From Spirabiliibacterium falconis (GTDB lineage Bacteria > Pseudomonadota > Gammaproteobacteria > Enterobacterales > Pasteurellaceae), in contig NZ_JABMIJ010000004.1 in assembly GCF_014885015.1 (NCBI RefSeq), positions 220,431 to 284,430 on the forward strand: DNA of 64,000 bases. Direction: 5' to 3'. The position numbers and the translations under genes are program-made. Numbering within the stretch: position 1 is the first letter of the stretch; each line of letters begins with the position of its first letter. Positions 1-9,437 of the stretch are shown piece after piece. The notes under the pieces are model-generated. The model made no database searches, was not told the origin of the DNA, and saw only the letters and a list, made by a program, of their open reading frames with translations.

Positions 1-104
1 AACTCTGTTCTCGCACGTTCAAAAAAGTGTAGATAACGGGCGTGATAGACTACGCCACCTGCATCCGTATCTTCATAATAAACTCGCAATTTAAAACACA
101 GCAC
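1..104 (-). CDS. ybgC: YbgC acyl-CoA thioesterase, N-terminal part only
   Basis: The first 34 or so codons of YbgC, the hotdog-fold acyl-CoA thioesterase encoded just before tolQRAB; the rest lies beyond the left edge. The reading frame gives [20 protein letters not shown], which contains the family's catalytic-region motif (D..GVVYHARY). The start is taken as the GTG at 104, with GAGG about nine bases upstream; a TTG at 89 is an alternative. Its place after cydAB-cydX-ybgE matches the E. coli order cydAB-ybgE-ybgC-tol, and a terminator separates it from ybgE. Confidence 0.88.
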   Translation of the reverse strand, partial: MLCFKLRVYYEDTDAGGVVYHARYLHFFERARTE

Positions 105-214
105 CGTGCGAATCCTCGCTATTTAAAATGTGATATTATCAAGAATTGCTATGCGATTGTCTAGCACTATCCAATATATTACGCTATTAGACCGCACTTT
201 TATCAGATTGTTCT

Positions 215-243
215 GTAAAAAAGCACCTCTTTTGAGATGCTTT
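215..243 (-). terminator. Intrinsic terminator after ybgE
   Basis: Read on the minus strand, a ten-base stem (AAAGCATCTC / GAGGTGCTTT, one G-T pair) with an AAAA loop is followed by a run of T. It closes the cyd operon before ybgC. Confidence 0.75.
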
Positions 244-251
244 CAACATTA

Positions 252-545
252 CTATAAATATAAAAAAATAAGCCCTGATATAGCAGCAATATAGCCTATT
301 AGGGGATTAAAGATGAGCTTCCATCGCGTTTTGATAAGATCAAGCCCCATACCATGAATCCATAAAATAGATGTTCCCCAGATTAAAAATGAGGTAAATA
401 ATGGTGATGGTCCACCAAAATCAAGGGCAAAACGCTTGGCGTTCAAAAACATTGTTACCATTAAAACGGCAGCCAATATAAGTGAAAGGGCTCGCCACGA
501 GCCCTTATTTACCGATTGATAAAGTTTATTTAACATTACTTTCAT
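252..545 (-). CDS. ybgE: Cyd operon membrane protein YbgE
   Basis: A small inner-membrane protein of the cytochrome bd operon whose role is unclear. Three hydrophobic segments are visible, and the LYxxxNKGSWRALS start and HGxG in the middle match E. coli YbgE. The open frame reaches 572, but the ATG at 545 gives 97 residues, the E. coli length, and places the LY dipeptide at the same position as in E. coli. This start lies inside cydX (20-base overlap), which suggests translational coupling. The ATGs at 548 and 536 are alternatives. Confidence 0.82.
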   Translation of the reverse strand: MKVMLNKLYQSVNKGSWRALSLILAAVLMVTMFLNAKRFALDFGGPSPLFTSFLIWGTSILWIHGMGLDLIKTRWKLIFNPLIGYIAAISGLIFLYL

Positions 546-639
546 CATCAAATGTGCCTGTTTTTTCAGCACTAATGGTTACAATAGCTGAAAACATAAC
601 AGCAAGCATAACCCCTAAAATCCATACAACGTAATACAT
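526..639 (-). CDS. cydX: CydX, small subunit of cytochrome bd oxidase
   Basis: A 37-residue single-span peptide, MYYVVWILGVMLAVMFSAIV then a short charged tail. CydX binds CydAB in the inner membrane and is needed to hold the haems for oxidase activity. The WILG motif near the N-terminus is the family hallmark. A strong AGGAGG lies six bases before the ATG. It sits nine bases after cydB and overlaps ybgE at its 3' end. Confidence 0.9.
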   Translation of the reverse strand: MYYVVWILGVMLAVMFSAIVTISAEKTGTFDDESNVK

Positions 640-648
640 TATGTCCTC

Positions 649-1785
649 CTAGTAAAGTGAGCTTTTGTTGTTTTCAATGAAGTTACTATCAATACGTCCG
701 AACATTTTGATATAAGCCCAGATGGTATATGCAAGCAAAATCACAACAAAAACTAATGCAAAACCAAGCATTAAGGTTAATGTTAATTGACTTGAAGTTG
801 CATCCCACATAGTTAAACTTGTATTAGGTTGTGTAATAGATGGCATAATGAATGGGAACATTGCTACGCCACAGGTAAAAATGATACCCGCCATCGTTAA
901 TGACGAAAATAAAAATGCAAAACCTGAACGATTCGCTTTGGAAAACACAATATTCAACAATGCACTTACAAGCCCCAATGCTGGAATTGCCCATAAAATT
1001 GGCATTGCTTTATAATTATTGAACCATGCTCCCGTTTCAAGTACAACTTCTTTGCCTAACGGTGTTGAAGCAGCATTATGATCCATAACGCTGGTGATAA
1101 CAAAGCCATCTTTGAATAATAACCATACGCCCGCTAATGCAAAAGTGATCAATGTTGCAAATGCACCAACTTGCGTTACCATTCTTGCACGATCACGCAA
1201 ATCGCCAGTTGTTTTCATTTGTAGCCACGCTGCACCTTGAGTCGTTAACATAGACAGGCTAATTAATCCACACAGTAATGCAAATGGATTTAATAATTCC
1301 CAGAATGAACCTGTATATTTTACTTGTAAAATATCATTAAACTCAAAAGGTACGCCTTGGAGCAAATTACCAAATGCCACACCAAATACTAATGAAGGTA
1401 CTAAGCCACTAATACAGAGCCCCCAATCCCATGCGGTACGCCATTTTGGACTATCAATTTTAGCACGATATTCTAACCCTACTGGACGGAAGAATAGTGC
1501 TGCTAGCACCAAAATCATGGCAATAAAGAAACCTGAGAAAGAGGTTGCATAAACCATCGGCCAAGCTGCAAACATTGCACCACCTGCAGTAAGTAACCAT
1601 ACTTGGTTACCATCCCAGTGCGGTGCAATAGTATTGATCATCACACGGCGTTCAACCTCTTTTTTTCCTGCAAAAGGAAGTAAGGTTAACACCCCCATAT
1701 CAAAACCGTCTGTTACTGCAAATCCTAACAGCAATACGCCAACCAGCAGCCACCAGATAAAACGGAGAATTTCGTAATCAATCAT
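649..1785 (-). CDS. cydB: Cytochrome bd ubiquinol oxidase subunit II
   Basis: CydB, 378 residues (E. coli 379), is the second core subunit of the high-affinity quinol oxidase that reduces oxygen to water under low oxygen. The N-terminal pattern GFAVTDGFDMGVLTLLPF, with the conserved Asp cluster, is diagnostic, and the rest is a multi-span membrane protein. It starts 14 bases after cydA with AGGAGAC before the ATG and is cotranscribed with cydA, cydX and ybgE. Confidence 0.97.
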   Translation of the reverse strand: MIDYEILRFIWWLLVGVLLLGFAVTDGFDMGVLTLLPFAGKKEVERRVMINTIAPHWDGNQVWLLTAGGAMFAAWPMVYATSFSGFFIAMILVLAALFFRPVGLEYRAKIDSPKWRTAWDWGLCISGLVPSLVFGVAFGNLLQGVPFEFNDILQVKYTGSFWELLNPFALLCGLISLSMLTTQGAAWLQMKTTGDLRDRARMVTQVGAFATLITFALAGVWLLFKDGFVITSVMDHNAASTPLGKEVVLETGAWFNNYKAMPILWAIPALGLVSALLNIVFSKANRSGFAFLFSSLTMAGIIFTCGVAMFPFIMPSITQPNTSLTMWDATSSQLTLTLMLGFALVFVVILLAYTIWAYIKMFGRIDSNFIENNKSSLY

Positions 1786-1799
1786 CTTTTGTCTCCTGC

Positions 1800-3350
1800 T
1801 TATTTCGCTGTTTGTTCAAAATAGTAACGACCTGTTTTTAATGCACTTGGCCCTAAACGACCATATTTAAACATTAAATACATCTCTGCTACCAAGAAAA
1901 TACTGTAGATCGTACAGATAGTAATAATAGAGAACCAAAGATCGCCAGTTGTTAGATCAGAATGTGCCACACCCACTGGTAACATATTATAAATAGCCCA
2001 AGGTTGACGACCATATTCTGTTAAGAACCAGCCGCTTTCAATCGCAATCCAAGGTAGTGGTAAACTCCACAATAACACTCGGTGCACCCAGCGACGTTGT
2101 CCAATTTTTTTACTGATAGTCGTTGCAAATGCAGCAATTAATAACAGCAACAGCAAACCACCCACAGCCATCATTACACGGAAAGCATAAAAGGTTGGAC
2201 CTACTTTAGGAATAGTATCCGCGGCGGCTTGCTTAATTTGCTCATCAGTCGCATCAAGTACATTATCAGTATAACGTTTTAGCAACAATCCAAAGCCAAG
2301 ATCTTTTTCATATTCTTTAAATTGTGCCTTATCTGCCTCAGAATAATCCCCACTACGCAATTTATGTAACAACTCGTAGGCAATCATACCGTTACGAACA
2401 CGTTGCTCATTTTCCACTTTTAAATCACGTAACCCCGTAATTTGTTCAGTCAATGAACGCGTTGCAATAATCCCTGCTGCATAAGGAATAGAAATCGCAA
2501 AATCATTTTCCATTTCTTTTTCATTTGGAATTACAAATAAATTCCATGCTGCTGGTGCTGGCTCAGTGTGCCACTCGCCTTCCATTGCCGCTAATTTTAC
2601 AGGCTGAGCTTTACCAATATAGTAACCAGACTCGTCTCCCATAATCATTACAGAAATAATCGCAATTAAACCAAATGGTGCAGCAACGGAGAATGAACGT
2701 TTCGCAAAGCCAATATCACGTCCTTTTAATAAGTAATAAGAACTAATACTTAATACAAAAATTGCACCACAGACATAACCTGCTGATAACGTATGCATAA
2801 ATTTAGTCTGTGCAATTGGACTTAACCAAAGATCTAAGAAACTGGTCATTTCCATGCGCATTGTTTCAAAATTGAATTCTGATCCCACTGGTTTTTGCAT
2901 CCAACCATTCGCCACCAAAATCCACATTGCTGATAGATTTGAACCAATCGCCACAAGATAGGTTGAAAGTAAATGTTTACCTTTTGATAAACGATCCCAA
3001 CCAAAGAAGAACAAACCAACAAATGTTGATTCCATAAAGAAAGCAAGCAACGCCTCAACCGCCAATGGCGCACCAAAAATATCCCCAACATAGTGAGAAT
3101 AGTATGACCAGTTCGTGCCAAATTGGAACTCCATTGTTATCCCTGTGGTAACCCCTAAGGCAAAGTTGATACCAAATAGTTTACCCCAAAATTTGGTCAT
3201 ATCTTTATACACTTCTTTGCCAGTCACCACATAAAGTGTTTCCATAATCACCAGGATAAAAGAAAGCCCTAATGTGAGAGGCACAAACAAAAAGTGATAA
3301 AGTGCGGTTAATGCGAACTGCAATCGAGAGAGTTCAACAATATCTAACAT
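1800..3350 (-). CDS. cydA: Cytochrome bd ubiquinol oxidase subunit I
   Basis: CydA, 516 residues (E. coli 522), carries the three haems and the quinol site. Visible hallmarks are the N-terminal [20 protein letters not shown] with the haem ligand His, [20 protein letters not shown] in the periplasmic Q-loop region, and [12 protein letters not shown]. It is the first gene of the operon and starts with an AAGGAG site just upstream. Regulation by oxygen is suggested by the FNR box at 3616-3629. Confidence 0.97.
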   Translation of the reverse strand: MLDIVELSRLQFALTALYHFLFVPLTLGLSFILVIMETLYVVTGKEVYKDMTKFWGKLFGINFALGVTTGITMEFQFGTNWSYYSHYVGDIFGAPLAVEALLAFFMESTFVGLFFFGWDRLSKGKHLLSTYLVAIGSNLSAMWILVANGWMQKPVGSEFNFETMRMEMTSFLDLWLSPIAQTKFMHTLSAGYVCGAIFVLSISSYYLLKGRDIGFAKRSFSVAAPFGLIAIISVMIMGDESGYYIGKAQPVKLAAMEGEWHTEPAPAAWNLFVIPNEKEMENDFAISIPYAAGIIATRSLTEQITGLRDLKVENEQRVRNGMIAYELLHKLRSGDYSEADKAQFKEYEKDLGFGLLLKRYTDNVLDATDEQIKQAAADTIPKVGPTFYAFRVMMAVGGLLLLLLIAAFATTISKKIGQRRWVHRVLLWSLPLPWIAIESGWFLTEYGRQPWAIYNMLPVGVAHSDLTTGDLWFSIITICTIYSIFLVAEMYLMFKYGRLGPSALKTGRYYFEQTAK

Positions 3351-3444
3351 CTCAACTCCTTGTAAACACTACAAGTTTTAGTGTTTGATTACATAATGTA
3401 ATCACCCCAGACATTTCAAACGAAATGCCACATAAAACTCACCG

Positions 3445-3492
3445 CACTTTTCTTACAAAGAGCTGAAAATCAATTAGTTAGTAAGAAAAGTG
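3445..3492. repeat. Perfect 12-base inverted repeat upstream of cydA
   Basis: CACTTTTCTTAC (3445-3456) and its exact complement (3481-3492) are separated by 24 bases. The left arm contains an uptake signal core. If transcription of cydA begins further upstream, this would form a hairpin in the leader; no T-run follows on the minus strand, so it is not an obvious terminator. Function unknown. Confidence 0.55.
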
Positions 3493-3615
3493 AGAATAAG
3501 TAAATAACCCTATTTATCATACCTGTAATCAGGTATAAAAAACAGAAATTTTAATATTTCTTTCACATTTTATTACAAAGATCAAAAAATCACGAAACCA
3601 AACTGGAGTCAAAAA

Positions 3616-3629
3616 TTGATATAAATCAA
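3616..3629. promoter_or_regulatory. Perfect FNR-type operator
   Basis: TTGATATAAATCAA matches the FNR consensus TTGAT-N4-ATCAA with no mismatch. It lies between divergent cydA (start at 3350) and the secreted-protein gene (start 3798). In related bacteria FNR and ArcA control cydAB, so oxygen control of cyd is the likely role; control of the rightward gene is also possible. Confidence 0.75.
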
Positions 3630-3797
3630 CTTTATGAAAAATATCTTACTTTTTAAACATATACCTTATTAAATTACTTGGTTATTTATTCAAAAATTTA
3701 CGTTATTTTAATGAGAAAAAATAGACATTACCGCATTAATTTGTTACTTTTGAACAGATATTGCAAATCATCCTAATAAACTTTGGAAAGGGCGAAT

Positions 3798-4097
3798 ATG
3801 GGACAGAAAATAACATTAATACTCGGGGTAATCGTTGGATTCAGTGCGGTTTCTTTGAATGCACAAGCAGAGCAATTGCCAACACAATGCAAAAAGCTAT
3901 TTAATGAAACAGAGCAATTGATTAAGGAAGCTGAACAACAACCAGGAACCCATACCCAATTCGCATCAATTAAAAATAAACTTTCACAAAGTAAAAAACA
4001 AATTCTTGCACTAGATCGCGACGTTCAAATTAAAAGTTGTGATAAAGGCTTAACCGCACTTAATAATTTGAAAAATAAAGATATTAGCAATAATTAA
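3798..4097 (+). CDS. Small secreted protein of unknown function
   Basis: A 99-residue protein with a clear signal peptide (hydrophobic core [11 protein letters not shown], likely cleavage after AQA). The mature part of about 75 residues is helical, charged and lysine-rich. It has two cysteines (CKK near its start, SCDK near its end) that could form a disulfide in the periplasm. It may belong to the small secreted DUF5339-type proteins of Pasteurellaceae, but that is recollection, not proven. The ATG at 3798 has AAAGGG seven bases upstream and is preferred over the TTG at 3783. Its stop overlaps the convergent stop of ruvB. Confidence 0.7.
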   Translation: MGQKITLILGVIVGFSAVSLNAQAEQLPTQCKKLFNETEQLIKEAEQQPGTHTQFASIKNKLSQSKKQILALDRDVQIKSCDKGLTALNNLKNKDISNN

Positions 4098-5110
4098 TAG
4101 CGTCTATTTTCTGGATAATCTAGCCCTAGATGTAGATACGTCTGCGCTGTGGCAATTCGACCACGAGGTGTACGCTGTAAAAATCCCTGCTGAATTAAAA
4201 ACGGCTCTAGTACATCTTCGATGGTTTCTCGCTCTTCCCCAATGGCTGCAGCCAGACTATCCAATCCAACGGGACCGCCTGAAAATTGTTGAACCAATGC
4301 GAGCAGTAATTTTCGATCTAAATAGTCAAAACCTTGGTGGTCAATATCGAGCATTTTCAACGCATCTTTCGCAACATCAACCGTAATCACGCCTTGATTT
4401 TTCACATCGGCAAAATCACGCACGCGTCGTAATAACCGATTAGCAATACGAGGCGTGCCACGTGATCGCTTCGCCACTTCAAATGCAGCATTTTCTTGCA
4501 GTTTAAGTTGTAAACACTGGCTGCTGCGTTTCACAATAGCAGTAAGATCGTCAATCGAATAAAATTCTAAGCGTTGTACAATCCCGAAACGATCACGCAA
4601 AGGTGACGTTAATGAGCCAGCCCGCGTTGTTGCTCCAACCAATGTGAACGGCGGCAAATCTAATTTTATTGAGCGAGCGGCAGGACCTTCACCAATCATA
4701 ATATCGAGCTGATAGTCTTCCATTGCAGGGTAAAGAACTTCCTCAATCGCTGGTGAAAGCCGATGAATTTCATCAATGAACAGAACATCATGCTCCTCAA
4801 GATTTGTTAGCATTGCGGCTAAATCCCCTGCCTTTTCAAGAACGGGACCTGATGTCGTGCGAATATTCACCCCCATTTCATTGGCGATAATATTTGCCAG
4901 CGTGGTTTTGCCAAGCCCTGGGGGACCAAAAATTAAAAGATGGTCGAGCGCATCACGGCGTAATTTGGCAGCTTGGATAAAAATTTCCATCTGTTCTCGC
5001 ACCGCACTTTGCCCAATATAATCTTGCAATAATTTCGGACGAATAGCACGATCAATGGTATCCTCTCCCCCGAGGTCAACTGCGCTAATAATTCTATCTG
5101 CCTCTATCAT
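4094..5110 (-). CDS. ruvB: Holliday junction branch-migration helicase RuvB
   Basis: RuvB, 338 residues, is the hexameric AAA+ motor that drives branch migration of Holliday junctions together with RuvA. Walker [10 protein letters not shown], Walker B FIDEIH and the sensor region [18 protein letters not shown] are all present, with the C-terminal winged helix ending near RTPRGR. It follows ruvA by seven bases and ends the minus-strand block. The stop overlaps the convergent stop of the 3798 gene. Confidence 0.98.
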   Translation of the reverse strand: MIEADRIISAVDLGGEDTIDRAIRPKLLQDYIGQSAVREQMEIFIQAAKLRRDALDHLLIFGPPGLGKTTLANIIANEMGVNIRTTSGPVLEKAGDLAAMLTNLEEHDVLFIDEIHRLSPAIEEVLYPAMEDYQLDIMIGEGPAARSIKLDLPPFTLVGATTRAGSLTSPLRDRFGIVQRLEFYSIDDLTAIVKRSSQCLQLKLQENAAFEVAKRSRGTPRIANRLLRRVRDFADVKNQGVITVDVAKDALKMLDIDHQGFDYLDRKLLLALVQQFSGGPVGLDSLAAAIGEERETIEDVLEPFLIQQGFLQRTPRGRIATAQTYLHLGLDYPENRRY

Positions 5111-5117
5111 CTCTCAC

Positions 5118-5720
5118 CTATAGTGCGCTTTTTAATGCCTCACGAATCAACATTTCACAGCTAAAATCATCTTTCGCTACACGCTTAACCATTTTCTCAG
5201 CCTCTTGTGCCTTGTACCCTAGCGCAATTAATGCTGCTACGGCTTCGCTGCTTGGATCCTCCATTGGCACCGCACTTTGCATATCAGTGATATTGGCAGT
5301 ATCAAAATGATGTTTTACGTCTTTAAACTTGCCCTTAAGTTCAACTAACAGCCTTTCAGCTGTTTTTTTCCCGACACCAGGAATTTTAACTAGCTTAGAA
5401 AGTTCTTCACGTTCAATCGCATAAGAAAAGTCATCAACCGACATCGCTGACAAAATTGCCAACGCTAATTTTGGACCAACACCATTTGTTTTAATCAGTT
5501 CACGAAATAAAGTGCGGTCACGCTTTTGCACAAAACCAAACAAGAGATGTGCATCTTCACGAACCACTAGATGGGTAAATACGCTGACATGATTACCCGT
5601 GTCTGGTAACTGATAAAAACTGGTCATCGGCAATAACAATTCATAGCCCACACCATGAACATCCAGCAAGATCTCTGGCGGTTGCTTTTCAATTAACACG
5701 CCTTGTAAACGCCCTATCAT
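5118..5720 (-). CDS. ruvA: Holliday junction DNA-binding protein RuvA
   Basis: RuvA, 200 residues, is the tetrameric protein that binds the four-way junction and loads RuvB. The N-terminal OB domain ([21 protein letters not shown]), the helix-hairpin-helix pairs ([28 protein letters not shown]) and the C-terminal RuvB-contact domain ([15 protein letters not shown]) are all visible. It is encoded between ruvC and ruvB. Confidence 0.97.
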   Translation of the reverse strand: MIGRLQGVLIEKQPPEILLDVHGVGYELLLPMTSFYQLPDTGNHVSVFTHLVVREDAHLLFGFVQKRDRTLFRELIKTNGVGPKLALAILSAMSVDDFSYAIEREELSKLVKIPGVGKKTAERLLVELKGKFKDVKHHFDTANITDMQSAVPMEDPSSEAVAALIALGYKAQEAEKMVKRVAKDDFSCEMLIREALKSAL

Positions 5721-5780
5721 CCTCTTCCTTTACTCTATTTGCATGCTTATAGCATAAATAAAAACTGTATAAATATCCAG

Positions 5781-6347
5781 TTATTTTTCTGCTTTTAAAC
5801 GAAAACGACCACGGCTATAACGTGCTTTTAAACTAACCGCACTTGAAGTTTGTGCTTGCAATGCTTGATTGATATGTTGTGAATGCAGTGTGCTATGGGC
5901 GTGAGTAATGGCGATCGCAAGTGCATCCGCAGCATCCGCTTGTGGCGGAGATGAAAGTTTCAACATTGCACTCACCATATGCTGCACTTGCACCTTATCT
6001 GCTGAACCAATGCCTACAACGGTTTGTTTCACAAAACGTGCGGCATATTCAAATACTGGCAAATTACCGTTCATTGCGGCAACAATGGCGACCCCGCGGG
6101 CTTGCCCTAACTTCAATGCTGAATCCGCATTACGCGCCATAAACACTTGCTCAATAGCGAATATATCAGGCTGAAATTGTGTAATAATTTCACTCACCCC
6201 CGCATAAATACGCTTTAAACGATTCGGTAAGTCATCCACATTCGTGCGAATCGCACCACTGCCAAGATAAGCTAATTGCTTACCTGTTTGGCGAATCACC
6301 CCATAGCCCGTCACGCGTGAACCAGGATCGATACCAAGAATGATCAT
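5781..6347 (-). CDS. ruvC: Holliday junction resolvase RuvC
   Basis: RuvC, 188 residues, cuts Holliday junctions after RuvAB branch migration. The acidic catalytic residues are visible: Asp in [12 protein letters not shown], Glu in FAIEQVF, and the Asp pair in [16 protein letters not shown]. The start ATG overlaps the stop codon of the upstream methyltransferase gene as ATGA, so translation of ruvC is probably coupled to it. In H. influenzae the gene before ruvC is yebC; here the restriction-modification pair has been placed between them without breaking ruvC. Confidence 0.97.
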   Translation of the reverse strand: MIILGIDPGSRVTGYGVIRQTGKQLAYLGSGAIRTNVDDLPNRLKRIYAGVSEIITQFQPDIFAIEQVFMARNADSALKLGQARGVAIVAAMNGNLPVFEYAARFVKQTVVGIGSADKVQVQHMVSAMLKLSSPPQADAADALAIAITHAHSTLHSQHINQALQAQTSSAVSLKARYSRGRFRLKAEK

Positions 6348-7321
6348 TGCTGTAGCTGTTCTTTTATACTTTGTGCAATTATACTTGCCATCTCCACCGG
6401 CACTGCATTTCCAACCATTTTATATCCATTATCGACTTTATCATAAACAAATTCAAAATCATCAGGAAATGTCTGTATTCTAGCACATTCTCTTACTGTC
6501 ATGCGGCGATAAAGATGTTCGTATCCTTGAACAAAAATATGCTTATTTTTTCCAACTTTTGGCATAATAGGAGCCTGAGGATGTAACTGTGCTTGCCGTC
6601 CACTTGCTTGCACAGTAAACCCAGCTTCATTCCACGATCTAACTCTATTTCTACTCATAAAAATCGAGGAAAAACCACCAATAAAATATTCATGATTCAA
6701 TATCTCCAAATTAAGATTTGCCATATTTTTATCTAAGGCGGGCACAGCAGAATCTTTTAAATCATAGATACTTTGTTTTAATGTCTTTTTTATCTTTTTT
6801 TTCGCTGGAAAAATAAATTTTCTATTTAAATCTTTTCTAAATCCTATATAAAAAACACGTTTTCTATCTTGAGGAATCCCATAGTCGGATACGTTAACTA
6901 GCGTAACATCTAAATTATAGCCACAATCAATAAACATCTTTTTAATGGACTCTACTGCATCTTTATGTCTCGTAGAAAGCATTCCAACCACATTTTCTGC
7001 AAGAAAAAATTTAGGTTGTTTATCCTTTAAAATACGAATATAGTCAAAAAAAAGTTTCCCTCGCTCATCATCAATACCTTTTAATGCGCCAGCTTCTGAC
7101 CAAGATTGACAAGGCGGTCCACCTATAATTCCATCACAGTCAGGTACTTCTGAGGACAATATATTTCTAATATCTCTTGTATCAAGATAAGCAGAATGAT
7201 TTTTTTTATAAGTATCCCAAATGGTTTTATCATATTCATTAGCAAAAACCACTTCAAATCCTTGCTGAATGAATCCTAAATCCAATCCACCAGCTCCTGA
7301 AAATAAACTAACAACTTTCAT
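6344..7321 (-). CDS. DNA cytosine-C5 methyltransferase, HaeIII-type (predicted GGCC)
   Basis: The modification half of a type II system, 325 residues. It has motif [12 protein letters not shown], motif [12 protein letters not shown] with the nucleophile at Cys71 (the same position as in M.HaeIII), [14 protein letters not shown], and the C-terminal GNAVPV. The recognition region [19 protein letters not shown] is nearly the same as in M.HaeIII, which supports 5mC modification of GGCC. It begins seven bases after the endonuclease gene and its stop overlaps the ruvC start. The gene is visibly more AT-rich than its neighbours and has no uptake signal, consistent with transfer. Confidence 0.93.
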   Translation of the reverse strand: MKVVSLFSGAGGLDLGFIQQGFEVVFANEYDKTIWDTYKKNHSAYLDTRDIRNILSSEVPDCDGIIGGPPCQSWSEAGALKGIDDERGKLFFDYIRILKDKQPKFFLAENVVGMLSTRHKDAVESIKKMFIDCGYNLDVTLVNVSDYGIPQDRKRVFYIGFRKDLNRKFIFPAKKKIKKTLKQSIYDLKDSAVPALDKNMANLNLEILNHEYFIGGFSSIFMSRNRVRSWNEAGFTVQASGRQAQLHPQAPIMPKVGKNKHIFVQGYEHLYRRMTVRECARIQTFPDDFEFVYDKVDNGYKMVGNAVPVEMASIIAQSIKEQLQQ

Positions 7322-7328
7322 CCAAAAC

Positions 7329-8168
7329 CTATCGAGAAAACGTAATCAATTTTGCTTTTTTTAATTTCACTGGATTATCCGGATCTTTAATCTCAACATT
7401 TTCTATTATTACAGCAGTCTCATTTCTTATTTTCTCTAAAAAATCCTGTCGATTTTTAAATGTTGAAAATTTTTCATCGCTAATCAAAGCCATAAAATTA
7501 AATTTTTTGTTCTGTGGTTTATAAATGTAAGAAAATACCCTAAATGGATTTTCTATCCCCCACATTCCTCTAACTCGTAAATATGTAATCCCTAATGGAT
7601 CCACTCGATTAATCCGTCCTAATTCATTTGTTTTAGCAAACTCAACACCAGGAATTTGCTCAACACCGTTTTTTATCACAGAACTAATACGTTTATAAAT
7701 TTCTTTATCAGCACAATATTCATCACCATAAACAAAACACAATGCCCGTAACTGATTATTATCAACACAACCTATCACATAAAGCATATCTTTCACAGCC
7801 CAATCTTCAGCTTCTCTGCACGCATTACTTATCATAGAATTATCAATAAATAATTTCTTTTTAGGATAACTACTATTTAATGCTATGGGGGAGTTAATAC
7901 GTTCTATCTTTTTAATTTCAATTGCATCACCATCTTTTAGCATAGCATCAGGTGGATTATTTTGATTACCTAAATAGCTAAATATTTCCGATAACTTCTT
8001 GAGTCTAATTGAACTATCATTTTCTTCGACCGTGTCTGCAAATAGATCTTTAATATACTCTTCTAACGCTTCTCCCATATTGTTAGCACGGTTGTGCGAA
8101 TTTGTACTATTCATAAGCTCAAAGTTAGGAGAAGCGATAAGAGATAATATTGCATTTAAAATGTTCAC
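7329..8168 (-). CDS. Type II restriction endonuclease, NgoPII-like (predicted GGCC)
   Basis: A 279-residue protein that aligns from end to end, as recalled, with R.NgoPII of Neisseria gonorrhoeae (278 residues, GGCC). Shared blocks include [18 protein letters not shown], the likely nuclease core [19 protein letters not shown] (PDAML...D..E.KK), and [15 protein letters not shown]. The start is a GTG with TTGAGG upstream; the ATG two bases earlier is out of frame. It lies directly before its methyltransferase. AT-rich and without uptake signals. Confidence 0.92.
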   Translation of the reverse strand: MNILNAILSLIASPNFELMNSTNSHNRANNMGEALEEYIKDLFADTVEENDSSIRLKKLSEIFSYLGNQNNPPDAMLKDGDAIEIKKIERINSPIALNSSYPKKKLFIDNSMISNACREAEDWAVKDMLYVIGCVDNNQLRALCFVYGDEYCADKEIYKRISSVIKNGVEQIPGVEFAKTNELGRINRVDPLGITYLRVRGMWGIENPFRVFSYIYKPQNKKFNFMALISDEKFSTFKNRQDFLEKIRNETAVIIENVEIKDPDNPVKLKKAKLITFSR

Positions 8169-8193
8169 ATTAAAACCTCAAGAAAATGATGAA

Positions 8194-8213
8194 TAGCCCT
8201 ATTCCTAGGGCTA
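8194..8213. repeat. Hairpin at the left junction of the restriction module
   Basis: TAGCCCTA and TAGGGCTA form a perfect eight-base stem around TTCC, between yebC and the endonuclease gene. No T-run follows on the minus strand, so it is at best a weak terminator or attenuator between the host genes and the restriction genes. Confidence 0.55.
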
Positions 8214-8226
8214 CTATGAATAAATT

Positions 8227-8967
8227 TTATAGCAAAGCTGCCACTTCGTCGCTGATGTCGCCGTTGTGGTAAACGTTTTGTACATCGTCACAATCTTCGA
8301 GCATATCGACTAAACGCATTAATTTTGGTGCGCTATCAGCATCGAGTTCAACACTGGTTGATGGGATCATAGACACATCTGCTTCGCTAATTTTAAAGCC
8401 TGCCGCTTCAATTGCATCACGAACCGCACTTAGCTCTTCCCATGCGGTATAAACTTCAAAACTGCCGTCGTCTTGTCCTTGAATATCCTCTGCCCCTGCG
8501 TCTAATGCAGCTTCCATTAAGGCTTCTTCATCGCTACTTTCAACTAAAATAAGTCCTTTTTTGCTGAAAAGATACGCAACGGAACCATCGGTGCCAAGAT
8601 TGCCACCTGTTTTGGTAAATGCGTGGCGTACTTCCGATACTGTGCGGTTGCGGTTATCGCTCAAGCACTCAACATACACTGCGGTGCCTGCTGGCCCATA
8701 GCCTTCATAGATGATGGTTTCCATATTAGAATCATCTTCTCCGCCAGCTCCTCGTTGGATCGCTCGATTAATCGTATCTCGTGTCATATTACTCGCCAGC
8801 GCTTTATCCACTGCGGTACGTAGGCGTGGATTGGCACTTACATCCGCACCACCAATTTTCGCTGCGGTTACCAACTCACGAATAAGTTTTGTAAAAATTT
8901 TACCTCGTTTGGCATCTTGTGCCGCTTTACGGTGTTTAATATTTGCCCACTTACTGTGACCTGCCAT
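8227..8967 (-). CDS. yebC: YebC/PmpR-type regulatory protein
   Basis: YebC, 246 residues (the usual length), begins [20 protein letters not shown] and contains [14 protein letters not shown], both typical. Family members have been described as transcription factors and more recently as translation factors acting at proline stretches. It overlaps nudB by one base (TAATG). In related genomes it is followed directly by ruvC. Confidence 0.96.
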   Translation of the reverse strand: MAGHSKWANIKHRKAAQDAKRGKIFTKLIRELVTAAKIGGADVSANPRLRTAVDKALASNMTRDTINRAIQRGAGGEDDSNMETIIYEGYGPAGTAVYVECLSDNRNRTVSEVRHAFTKTGGNLGTDGSVAYLFSKKGLILVESSDEEALMEAALDAGAEDIQGQDDGSFEVYTAWEELSAVRDAIEAAGFKISEADVSMIPSTSVELDADSAPKLMRLVDMLEDCDDVQNVYHNGDISDEVAALL

Positions 8968-9437
8968 TATAAATCCTCTTTATTGTTACGTTTTAAAATA
9001 AATTCTTCGATTGCCTGCGCATTATTCCACGATTTGGTGCATTCGACCGCACGTTGGGCAGTAAGCCACTGATATGCGCTATGCTCACTTAATGTGATCG
9101 GCTGCTGTGCACTCAATGCCATTAAAAACCAGTGTTCTCGACAATGGGTTATACCTGGTGCATAACGATGTCGAAATTGGGGAAAAATCTCAAACACCAC
9201 ACTTTTATTGCAATTCATCAGTGCTTTATCCACCGTTCGGGCATCAAGTCCAAGCTCTTCTTGCACCTCACGCACCGCAGCTTGGTGTGGCGTTTCCCCG
9301 AATTCTAAAGAACCTGTAACTGACTGCCAAAAAGTGCGGTCATCTTGGCGTTGTAGCATAAGCACATTAAAGCTGGTAGGGTCATAGACCACTACCAATA
9401 CACTTTCAGGCCGCTTAAGATTAAAAGTCGATGTCAA
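8967..9437 (-). CDS. nudB: Dihydroneopterin triphosphate diphosphatase NudB
   Basis: A 156-residue Nudix hydrolase that removes pyrophosphate from dihydroneopterin triphosphate in folate synthesis. The Nudix box is complete (GSLEFGET...REVQEELG), and FWQSVTGS and [11 protein letters not shown] match E. coli NudB. The start is an unusual TTG at 9437, inside the last codons of the upstream gene (17-base overlap); it leaves eight residues before KRP, close to E. coli. The next in-frame methionine would remove the first strand of the fold. Confidence 0.93.
   Translation of the reverse strand: MTSTFNLKRPESVLVVVYDPTSFNVLMLQRQDDRTFWQSVTGSLEFGETPHQAAVREVQEELGLDARTVDKALMNCNKSVVFEIFPQFRHRYAPGITHCREHWFLMALSAQQPITLSEHSAYQWLTAQRAVECTKSWNNAQAIEEFILKRNNKEDL

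Noticed and set aside
2846..3121. 91-codon frame within cydA
   Set aside because: Overlaps the conserved cydA reading frame; composition is a shadow.
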